A stretch of 11,224 nucleotides of DNA. It comes from an uncultured Porphyromonadaceae bacterium (GTDB lineage Bacteria > Bacteroidota > Bacteroidia > Bacteroidales > Muribaculaceae). The translations under genes were made by a program, and so were the position numbers. Below, piece after piece: positions 1 through 6,096 of the stretch (within the stretch, counting starts at the first letter, position 1; every line of letters begins with the position of its first letter). Location of the stretch: the NCBI GenBank assembly GCA_947166165.1, contig CAMVDK010000087.1, positions 1 to 11,224 on the forward strand. The letters are read 5' to 3'. The notes under the pieces are model-generated. The model worked only from the letters and a program-made list of their open reading frames with translations, searched no databases and was not told where the DNA came from.

Positions 1-1
1 G

Positions 2-976
2 ACCGGCATGGGCTTCTACACCCCAATTATCAAGTACTTTTCCAACATCATGGCCATCAGCCAGGTGTCCACCTTCGACGAGCAGATGTCGAATGGCATC
101 CGCTTCTTCGATTTCCGCCCCGTGGTGGCCATCGACACCCTGGCCAAGCAGCCCGCAGACCGTCAAATCCTGCGTCTGGCGCACGGCTTCACCGAGGTGA
201 ATGTTTCGTTCGAAGAGTCGATTGACTGGATGCAGCAGTTCCTCAAGTCGCACCCCACGGAGTTCTTCATCGTGAAAATCCAAGCCGACAATGGCATGGA
301 GAGCCAGCAAAACTGGTCCATTCTGCTCAACAAGGTGCTCTCGATGCCCAAGTACAAAGGACTGTTTGTGGAGAGCTGGCGTCCCGACATCACTGTGGGC
401 GAGATGCGAGGCAAGATTCTGTGGCTCAGCCGCTACGACCTGCGCCCGGTCAACTCGTCGTTCCACTATCCCGTGTGCTATTGCGACTGGCCCGACGAGG
501 ACCCCGACGTGGATGAAGAAGTGCACCCCGAGCAGCAGCGCAGCTGCGCCATCTACAACATGGAAGACCCGAGCATCAAGGCCACGCTCTACAAGCAGGA
601 CTACTACAAGACAACAAGCGAAAAGCGCTTGGCCACCAAAATCGCCACCGTGCTGGCCATGATGAAGAGCGCGCGCGAGGCCACGGCAAGCGACGAGAAC
701 ATCTGGATTGTGAACCACTGCTCGGCCTATACCGAGGTCTCGGCGCGAGGCTACATCACCAATGCATCGAACCTGCACCCCAAGGTGATTGAAGAGCTGC
801 TCTCCAACGAGGGCACGGTGGGCATCATGCCCATCGACATGTCGTGCCACGACTACGTGCATTGCATCATCAACGGCGGCACGCCCTACACCAGCGACTA
901 CCTCTATGGCTTCTATCCGCGCAGCCAGTCGCTCACCAACCTGCTGGTCATGTCGAACAAAAAATTCTTTAAATAA
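2..976 (+). CDS. PI-PLC X-domain-like phosphodiesterase, 5' end missing
   Basis: The reading frame is open to the left edge, so the N-terminus lies outside the window; the first visible ATG at 8 is probably internal. The visible part resembles the X domain of phosphatidylinositol-specific phospholipase C, which cleaves phosphoinositides or related phosphodiesters by general acid-base catalysis with two histidines. Numbered from the ATG at 8, the stretch NGIRFFDFRP (29-38) matches the strand carrying the conserved substrate-binding Arg (here R37), and RLAHG (56-60) carries the second catalytic His (H59). The segment EESIDWMQQFLKSHPTEFFIVKI that follows is typical of the family. The first catalytic His, normally in a GTHD motif, would be upstream of the window, so catalytic competence and any signal peptide cannot be judged. 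It is followed after 20 bases by an outer-membrane protein gene, probably co-transcribed. The family call is good; the substrate is unknown. Confidence 0.78.
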   Translation, partial: TGMGFYTPIIKYFSNIMAISQVSTFDEQMSNGIRFFDFRPVVAIDTLAKQPADRQILRLAHGFTEVNVSFEESIDWMQQFLKSHPTEFFIVKIQADNGMESQQNWSILLNKVLSMPKYKGLFVESWRPDITVGEMRGKILWLSRYDLRPVNSSFHYPVCYCDWPDEDPDVDEEVHPEQQRSCAIYNMEDPSIKATLYKQDYYKTTSEKRLATKIATVLAMMKSAREATASDENIWIVNHCSAYTEVSARGYITNASNLHPKVIEELLSNEGTVGIMPIDMSCHDYVHCIINGGTPYTSDYLYGFYPRSQSLTNLLVMSNKKFFK

Positions 977-996
977 TCAATATGCTTGTAATCGTT

Positions 997-1860
997 ATGA
1001 AACAGATTAGTCATTTCATTTCACACATTTGCCGCGTGGCAGTGGCAACCGCGTTGATTGCGCTCTCGGCACTGGCCACAATGGCACAGGAGAACAACAA
1101 CCTGAAACTTCACAGCGAGAACGGCATGTTGAACCACCTGTCAGTAGGACTGCAGACGGGCTTGGGCGGCACGGGTTTAGATGTGGCGATGCCCTTGCAC
1201 CGCATCGTCACCCTGCGTGCCGGCTTTGTGGGCAATGGCCTGGGCGACATCAAGTTCAAAGCCATCAACACCGCGAGCGACATCACGCAGCCGCAGCTCG
1301 TTGAGGACGACGCCGTCAAGCAGGCAAAGATGGTCGACAAGGTGGAACTCGCCATCAAGCCGCGCTTCTGGAACGCCTTCGTCATGGCCGAGGTGCACCC
1401 CTTCCCCACACCGTTCTATTTTGCCGCCGGAGTCTTTGCCGGCAACCGCACCTTCCTGCATTTCCGCAACACCAACGACGGGGCGCTGCAATCGCTCTAC
1501 GATGCCAACGAAAAGGTGCAGGACTACAACACCATGTTCCACACCAATTATCCGGCGGTGGGACTCAAGTTTGGCGACTATGTGTTCACCGCCGACGAGA
1601 ACTACAACATCGACGTGAAGATGCGCACCTGGGCAGTGAAGCCCTATCTGGGCATCGGCTTCGGGCAAAGCATGGCGCAGCACCACCGCTTGAGCGTTGC
1701 CGTCGATGCCGGCCTGCTGTTCTGGGGCTCACCCAAGTTTGTGCTCAACAACGGCAAGAAAATCAAATCGACTTCGAAGGAGTCGGGCATCACGCACTTT
1801 GTGTCGTGGTTCAGCGCCTACCCCATGATACAAATCCGCCTCGCCTACAAGATTTTCTGA
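997..1860 (+). CDS. predicted outer-membrane beta-barrel protein
   Basis: This 287-residue protein was not matched to a named family. I chose the ATG at 997 over the in-frame ATG at 982 because it gives a normal signal peptide: positive start (MKQ), hydrophobic core at about residues 12-28 and a likely signal peptidase I site after ATMA (residue 30). The mature part alternates polar and hydrophobic residues with many Gly and aromatic residues (for example VGLQTGLGGTGLDVAMPL and KPYLGIGFGQSMA), and it ends in Phe, as outer-membrane barrels usually do. This suggests a small barrel in the outer membrane, role unknown. The gene starts 20 bases after the PI-PLC-like gene with no promoter motif between them, so one transcript is likely. 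A strong hairpin lies 30 bases past the stop. Confidence 0.7.
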   Translation: MKQISHFISHICRVAVATALIALSALATMAQENNNLKLHSENGMLNHLSVGLQTGLGGTGLDVAMPLHRIVTLRAGFVGNGLGDIKFKAINTASDITQPQLVEDDAVKQAKMVDKVELAIKPRFWNAFVMAEVHPFPTPFYFAAGVFAGNRTFLHFRNTNDGALQSLYDANEKVQDYNTMFHTNYPAVGLKFGDYVFTADENYNIDVKMRTWAVKPYLGIGFGQSMAQHHRLSVAVDAGLLFWGSPKFVLNNGKKIKSTSKESGITHFVSWFSAYPMIQIRLAYKIF

Positions 1861-1889
1861 CGGCACGCCAACCGCCTCATAAAACCTGA

Positions 1890-1949
1890 GCAAAACAATC
1901 CATCGGCAGCGTCAAGATTGCGCTTGATACTGCCGATGGATTGTTTTGC
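1890..1949. terminator. probable bidirectional terminator hairpin between convergent genes
   Basis: A perfect 20-base inverted repeat has arms at 1890-1909 and 1930-1949 (left arm GCAAAACAATCCATCGGCAG). The 20-base loop can fold further, with TCAAG 1912-1916 pairing with CTTGA 1923-1927. The AT-rich outer part of the stem supplies a TTGTTTTG run on either strand. It sits between the stop of the outer-membrane protein gene (1860) and the stop of the convergent minus-strand gene (1980), where a shared terminator is expected. There is no long separate T-tract. Confidence 0.8.
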
Positions 1950-1979
1950 ATCTTTGCCGGACTGCCGCCGGTGCTGGCC

Positions 1980-2861
1980 CTATATGCTGCCTCCGCGCAG
2001 CAAATAGAGCTGAAGCACGCTTCGCAGTGCCTGCAGCTGCTCGTCGGAGAGGATTTTGACGTGGTTGATGCCGTCGTGCCCCACAAGCGAGATGCTCACC
2101 CACTGTCCGTGGGTGAGGGCATAGAGCAAGTCTTTGTCGTCCAGGTCCATGGTGTCGTCGCTGTTTTCCCAAATCATGCGACCGTGCACGCGTCCGTTGT
2201 GCTTGTTGGCCGGTGTGAAGGTGTACTCGAAGCCGTCGATGTTGAAGTCGATGCGGTTGTAGTTGAGCGGGTCGTCGGCATAGTACTGCACGCGCAAGTG
2301 CAGCGGTCCTGGCTCGGTGCGCTCGTCGAAGTAGAGGTAGAAGGCGTTCTTGGTGTTGTCCATCGTGGCGCCACGAGGCATATAGCGCACAGCGGCCCCT
2401 TGCGCCGAGCGGTCGACGTGCTTGAGCAAGTCGGGTTCGGTGGCTTCGACAGGCTCGTCGATCCACACATACGGTTTGGCGGCGTCGGGCACGATTTGCA
2501 CCAGCGAGTAGTCCTTGCTGAGCAGCTCGTTGAGCAGAGCCTTGTCGGCATTGTCGCTGGCCGCGGGCTGCTGCGTGGTGCGGCGCACCACCTTCCGTCC
2601 GTCGGCCTTCTTGGGCTTGTCGGCGTCGTTGGAGCCCGAATCGGCCCAGGGGTCGGCGGCGGCCTTGGCGGCCTGCTGACGCTGGTACTCCTTGAGGGCC
2701 TTCTCGCGTTCACGCTCGGGATGCAGCCGGCGGATGGGGCGGCGGATGCTCTCGTCGTACTCACGCTCGCTGGTGGGATGGTCCTGCGCAAGCACGGAAG
2801 GGCTGATTGCAAACGTAAACAGCAAGAGGGCGATTTTGGCTATGTTTCGTGTCATTTTCAT
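1980..2861 (-). CDS. exported protein of unknown function, last gene of porin operon
   Basis: I do not recognise the family of this 293-residue protein. The frame is open further upstream into the porin gene, but the start at 2861 (MKMTRN; an alternative ATG is at 2855) gives a clear signal peptide with hydrophobic core at residues 7-20 and likely cleavage after SVLA (residue 25). The mature protein begins with a highly charged, probably helical stretch rich in Glu and Arg (about 31-65), then a low-complexity Lys/Arg/Ala/Asp linker (about 66-105). A folded C-terminal domain (about 155-293) follows, with alternating strands such as NAFYLYFDE and RIDFNIDGFEYTF, and a closing amphipathic helix SDEQLQALRSVLQLYLL. 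There is no lipobox Cys. It starts 32 bases after the porin stop and ends about 30 bases before a strong hairpin, so it is probably the last gene of the operon. A periplasmic or envelope role is inferred only from the signal peptide and neighbours. Confidence 0.75.
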   Translation of the reverse strand: MKMTRNIAKIALLLFTFAISPSVLAQDHPTSEREYDESIRRPIRRLHPEREREKALKEYQRQQAAKAAADPWADSGSNDADKPKKADGRKVVRRTTQQPAASDNADKALLNELLSKDYSLVQIVPDAAKPYVWIDEPVEATEPDLLKHVDRSAQGAAVRYMPRGATMDNTKNAFYLYFDERTEPGPLHLRVQYYADDPLNYNRIDFNIDGFEYTFTPANKHNGRVHGRMIWENSDDTMDLDDKDLLYALTHGQWVSISLVGHDGINHVKILSDEQLQALRSVLQLYLLRGGSI

Positions 2862-2893
2862 TGGATGGGTGTTGTGGTTGATGATTGAGGCGG

Positions 2894-3904
2894 TCAGAAG
2901 CCCACTTGCACCTGCGTGAGCACGGAGTGGCTGTTGGGACCCAGGTCGTGGTTGTCGGAATACATGTAGCCCAGCTGCACACGGCACTTCTTGTAGAACC
3001 AGTATTGCACACCGGCTTGATAGGTGGAGTACTTAACATAGTCGGCGTCGAGGTAGTCGGCCGAGGCCACGAGGTCGAGGCCCTTGACCCCCACGTTGCT
3101 GACCTGTGCGGTGGCATAGCCGCCGTTGCTGTCCTTGTCTCCGTCCTTGCCCCACATCCATTCGGCACGCAGGTTGAAGGGGGCGGTGGTGAGCCGGAAT
3201 CCGGCGGCAAAGCGGTTGCGCTTGTAGTTGCCGGTGAGGGGCGTGGCGCCGACCAGGTGGTCGGCCAGGCTGGCACAGGCACCCTTGCCCAGAACCACCG
3301 AGCCGCTGACGTCAAGCTGCTTGACGGGGTGGAAAGTGAGCCGCGCCACGAAGTCCTTCCACGAGTTGTCGTCGCCACGGTTGCGCCCGGCGCCGTTCAT
3401 CACCGCCAGGTCGTAGGTGAGCCAGCGCCCCACGTCGCCGTAGACGGTGAGCCCCAGGTCGCGGCCTGCGCCTCCGGGCATCATGTAGGGGCTGCCACCG
3501 GCTATCATCCACTTTCCGGGAGCCGACATCTGCGTGATCATCTCCATCACCGACGGCGAGATGGGGTTCTCGAGCGAGAAGGGAGTCTTGAACTGACCGA
3601 GTTTCCAGTTCATCCACGGGGCCACACGGTAGTTGACCCAATACTCATGCAGCGACAGGGCCTTGAAGTCGGTCATGATGAATGCGTTCCAGTGGTCGTT
3701 GATGCGGTAATCGGCAAAAAGGATGATGCGCCGCAAGCTGAACTCGTTGTTCGGTTCGCTCTCGCTGTTGTAGTCCCAGCCTACCTGAGCGTAGCCGCTG
3801 ACGGTGAAGTGGTCTTTCACATAGTCGACGGCTTTGCCCAGATTCACTTGCGCACTGGCACTCAGGGCCGCTATGGCCATGACGGCCAGAAGAAGTCTGC
3901 TCAT
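2894..3904 (-). CDS. OprO/OprP-like outer-membrane porin
   Basis: The 336-residue product starts with a signal peptide (MSRLLLAVMAIAALSASA, likely cleaved after residue 18). It continues as a barrel with repeated aromatic strands, including VSGYAQVGWDYN near the start and LRRIILFADYRINDHWNAFIMTDF. The KLGQFKTPFSLEN segment, followed by a statement of strand pairs ending in ...VLTQVQVGF with a C-terminal Phe, fits the phosphate-selective porin O/P family that is common in Bacteroidota. In Pseudomonas these porins take up phosphate or polyphosphate; in Bacteroidota the substrate is usually unknown, so I do not claim phosphate specificity. It lies 37 bases after the thioredoxin lipoprotein gene and 32 bases before the unknown exported gene, all on the minus strand, which suggests one operon. 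No promoter motif was seen directly upstream. Confidence 0.82.
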   Translation of the reverse strand: MSRLLLAVMAIAALSASAQVNLGKAVDYVKDHFTVSGYAQVGWDYNSESEPNNEFSLRRIILFADYRINDHWNAFIMTDFKALSLHEYWVNYRVAPWMNWKLGQFKTPFSLENPISPSVMEMITQMSAPGKWMIAGGSPYMMPGGAGRDLGLTVYGDVGRWLTYDLAVMNGAGRNRGDDNSWKDFVARLTFHPVKQLDVSGSVVLGKGACASLADHLVGATPLTGNYKRNRFAAGFRLTTAPFNLRAEWMWGKDGDKDSNGGYATAQVSNVGVKGLDLVASADYLDADYVKYSTYQAGVQYWFYKKCRVQLGYMYSDNHDLGPNSHSVLTQVQVGF

Positions 3905-3941
3905 AATGATGGATTGTCTGTTGGTTGCCGGTACGGATGGT

Positions 3942-4916
3942 TCACTTCATGACATCGTCGACGGCCTTCTTCATGGCCTCGCCTTCGAGACCCCGGGCCA
4001 CGATCACGCCCTCGGGGTCGATGAGCATGATGTGCGGGATGCCGCTGATGCCGTAAAGGTCGGTGGGTTCCTTCCAGTTCTTGCCACCCTCGAGCACCTG
4101 CCACACGATGCCGAGCTGCTGGATGGCCTGCTTTGTGTCGGCCGGGTCGTCCCACACGGCGATGCCCACAAAGTTCATCTTGTCCTTATACTTGTCGTAG
4201 AGGGCCTTGATATTTGGAATCTCGCGCCGGCAGGGCCCACACCAGCTGGACCAGAAGTCGACCAGGGTGTATTTCCCGCGCCCGGCATAGTCGCTGAGCT
4301 TCTGCCCGTCGGGGGCGGCGAAGTCGGCAAACTTCTGCCCCACGGCCGTCACCTCGAGCTGCTTGGCGGCTTGCCTGGCCTTCTGCACGCGCACAAGTTT
4401 GTCGTAGCCCTTGGGGGCGGCGGCGAGCAGCGAGTCGATCTGCGCCACGGTGAACTGGTTGTACATCAAGTAGTAGTTGAACGCCCAGGGGCCGATGCCA
4501 TTGTCGCGGTTGGCTTCGTAAGCCTCGCGGAAGATGGCCATCTCCTGCTGCTCGTCGCCGGCGCTGTCGAGCCTGGCCTCGATGGCATTGAGGCAGTCGT
4601 TGAGCGGCGAGCCGCCCGCCACGCCTTCGCTGGTGATGCTGATTTCGCCCGGCTCCACGACAAAGCCCACCCGCTTGCCGCCTACCAGCAGGCGCGCCAT
4701 GAACGATTCTGCCGTCGAGCCTTCGAGCACGGCGGCGCGGTTGCTCACCACGGCCGAAGCCACCGTGTCGCCACTGTCGTAGCTGGTCAGCAGCACGGTG
4801 TCGCCTTCGGCCACATCGCCTGCCACGGTGACCACCACTTTATACTTCCCTCCGCTCTCGGTGCACGAAGCCAGCAACAGCAATGCCGCTGCCAGCGCGT
4901 AAAATAACTTTTTCAT
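3942..4916 (-). CDS. TlpA-like thioredoxin-family lipoprotein
   Basis: This 324-residue envelope protein is predicted to be a membrane-anchored thiol-disulfide oxidoreductase. The N-terminus has a lipoprotein signal (MKKLFYALAAALLLLASC) with the lipidated Cys at residue 18. Residues about 24-110 form a beta-rich region resembling the DUF4369-type domain often found before thioredoxin domains in Bacteroidota. A helical linker follows, then a thioredoxin/AhpC-TSA fold from about 190 to the end, with LVDFWSSWCGPC giving the redox CxxC at 226-229 and the conserved cis-Pro in SGIPHIMLIDPEG (P294). The WCGPC motif is that of reducing TlpA/ResA-type proteins. It is the first gene of a likely operon with a porin and an unknown exported protein, with a TAACTTTG box about 38 bases upstream. 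Its partner proteins cannot be identified from the sequence. Confidence 0.88.
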   Translation of the reverse strand: MKKLFYALAAALLLLASCTESGGKYKVVVTVAGDVAEGDTVLLTSYDSGDTVASAVVSNRAAVLEGSTAESFMARLLVGGKRVGFVVEPGEISITSEGVAGGSPLNDCLNAIEARLDSAGDEQQEMAIFREAYEANRDNGIGPWAFNYYLMYNQFTVAQIDSLLAAAPKGYDKLVRVQKARQAAKQLEVTAVGQKFADFAAPDGQKLSDYAGRGKYTLVDFWSSWCGPCRREIPNIKALYDKYKDKMNFVGIAVWDDPADTKQAIQQLGIVWQVLEGGKNWKEPTDLYGISGIPHIMLIDPEGVIVARGLEGEAMKKAVDDVMK

Positions 4917-4953
4917 ATTCTGTATTGATGATTATTGTTTACACATTCGGCTG

Positions 4954-4961
4954 CAAAGTTA
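4954..4961 (-). promoter_or_regulatory. Bacteroidota -7 box for the lipoprotein-porin operon
   Basis: The minus strand reads TAACTTTG from 4961 to 4954, a match to the Bacteroidota -7 consensus TAnnTTTG, and it is followed by GC as is common. The box ends 37 bases before the lipoprotein start at 4916. I see no good TTTG at the usual 19-21 base spacing upstream, so the -33 element is weak or degenerate. Confidence 0.55.
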
Positions 4962-4981
4962 CTAAATAATCGCCACTGCGC

Positions 4982-5012
4982 ATTGCGCTTTCCACATTAT
5001 TTTATAACTTTG
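4982..5012 (+). promoter_or_regulatory. Bacteroidota promoter (-33 and -7 boxes) for the FabK-like gene
   Basis: ATTG at 4982-4985 is a near match to the -33 TTTG box. TAACTTTG at 5005-5012 matches the -7 box TAnnTTTG, and the spacing between TTG and TA is 19 bases. This predicts a start of transcription around 5019 and a short A-rich leader (AATAAAAAGCAAAACAA) to the ATG at 5033, with no Shine-Dalgarno sequence. Confidence 0.72.
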
Positions 5013-5032
5013 CACAATAAAAAGCAAAACAA

Positions 5033-5980
5033 ATGAGCAACCGAATCACTCAACTATTTGGAATTGAGCATCCCATCGTGGCCGGCGGCATGGTGTGGTG
5101 CAGTGGCTGGCGTTTGGCCAGTGCCGTGAGCGAAGCCGGCGGACTGGGTCTGCTGGGCGCCGGGTCGATGACTGCCGAGGTGCTGCGCGAGCACATCGTC
5201 AAGTGCCGTCAGGCCACGGGCAAACCCTTTGGCGTGAACGTGCCGCTGATGAAGCCCGACGCACCGGAGCTGATGCAAGTCATCGCCGAGGAGCATGTGC
5301 CTGTGGTGTTCACCAGCGCGGGCAGCCCCAAGAAGTGGACCGCCTGGCTGCACGAGCGCGGCATCAAGGTGGCGCATGTGGTGGCCTCGAGCACGTTTGC
5401 CACCAAGTGCGAGCAGGCCGGTGTCGACGCCGTGGTGGCCGAAGGCTTTGAGGCCGGGGGCCACAACGGCCGCGAGGAGACCACCACGCTGTGCCTGATT
5501 CCCGCCGTGCGCCGCGCCACAAGCCTGCCGCTCATCGCCGCCGGCGGCATTGCCACCGGCGAGGCCATGCTGGCCGTCGAGGCGCTGGGGGCCGAGGGCG
5601 TGCAGATGGGCACCCGCTTCGCGCTCACCGCCGAGAGCAGCGCCCACGAAGCCTTCAAGCAGCGCTGCCTCGCGCTCGACGAGGGCGACACCAAGTTGCT
5701 GCTGCGCAAGCTCTCCCCCACCCGACTGGTGCGCGGCGGCTTCTTCGACGCCATCGAGCAGGCCGAAAACGCGGGAGCCTCGGCCGACGAACTGCTCGGC
5801 ATCATCGGCACCGGCAAGTCGCGCTTGGGCATCTTTGAGGGCGACCTCGAGCACGGCGAGCTCGAAATCGGCCAAGTGGCCAGCCTGCTCAAGGGTAGCG
5901 AGCCGCCCACGGTGCAGCAAGTGTTCGACGAGCTGCTTGACGGATACCGCCAAGCCAAAACACGGCTGACGGGCTGCTGA
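5033..5980 (+). CDS. FabK-like enoyl-ACP reductase II / nitronate monooxygenase family flavoprotein
   Basis: The 315-residue TIM-barrel flavoprotein belongs to the family holding FMN-dependent enoyl-ACP reductase II (FabK, last step of fatty-acid elongation) and nitronate monooxygenase. Visible motifs are the N-terminal ITQLFGIEHPIVAGGM (5-20), AVSEAGGLGLLGAG (31-44) and the phosphate-binding IAAGGIATG (168-176) with GVQMGTRF (189-196). The EGFEAGGHNG stretch (137-146) carries the conserved His at 144. The C-terminal segment EGDLEHGELEIGQVASLL resembles the end of FabK, and the length is close to FabK's (about 318). I favour a FabK-like role from memory of the S. pneumoniae sequence, but the two subfamilies are hard to separate by eye, so no gene symbol is given. 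It has its own promoter and short A-rich leader, and is followed by a palindromic element. Confidence 0.85.
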   Translation: MSNRITQLFGIEHPIVAGGMVWCSGWRLASAVSEAGGLGLLGAGSMTAEVLREHIVKCRQATGKPFGVNVPLMKPDAPELMQVIAEEHVPVVFTSAGSPKKWTAWLHERGIKVAHVVASSTFATKCEQAGVDAVVAEGFEAGGHNGREETTTLCLIPAVRRATSLPLIAAGGIATGEAMLAVEALGAEGVQMGTRFALTAESSAHEAFKQRCLALDEGDTKLLLRKLSPTRLVRGGFFDAIEQAENAGASADELLGIIGTGKSRLGIFEGDLEHGELEIGQVASLLKGSEPPTVQQVFDELLDGYRQAKTRLTGC

Positions 5981-5986
5981 ACTTGA

Positions 5987-6055
5987 GGTGGGTTCTATAA
6001 ATTGCAAAAAAGTAATGAATGGTTTTGGCCGCCTAAGCAATTTATAGAACCCACT
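5987..6055. repeat. 69-base palindromic element with 18-base inverted repeats (MITE-like or terminator)
   Basis: Perfect 18-base inverted repeats lie at 5988-6005 (GTGGGTTCTATAAATTGC) and 6037-6054, around a 31-base loop that begins with an A-run. The tetranucleotide TTGA flanks it directly on both sides (5983-5986 and 6056-6059), as a target-site duplication would if the element spans 5987-6055. It is AT-rich compared with its surroundings. It could equally act as a transcription terminator after the gene ending at 5980, although there is no T-tract on either side. Confidence 0.65.
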
Positions 6056-6096
6056 TTGACGCATCTACACATCCACTATCTAGCATCACTATCGTT

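Noticed and set aside
1941..2888. Plus-strand open frame of 315 codons opposite the unknown exported protein
   Set aside because: The minus strand has a good signal peptide and operon position. The plus-strand product is Val/Gly-rich with no signal, and starts inside the terminator hairpin.
2885..3952. Long plus-strand open frame of 355 codons opposite the porin gene
   Set aside because: It lies antisense to a gene with a clear signal peptide and barrel features. Its translation is rich in Val, Gly, Ala and His without domain features, as expected from the complement of GC-rich codons.
3834..4907. Long plus-strand open frame of 357 codons opposite the thioredoxin lipoprotein
   Set aside because: The minus strand has a lipobox, WCGPC and cis-Pro, so the plus-strand frame is a shadow. 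No recognisable motif or promoter supports it.
5054..6064. Minus-strand open frame of 336 codons opposite the FabK-like gene
   Set aside because: Its start lies beyond the palindrome and its translation shows no domain, while the plus strand is a full-length flavoprotein with its own promoter.
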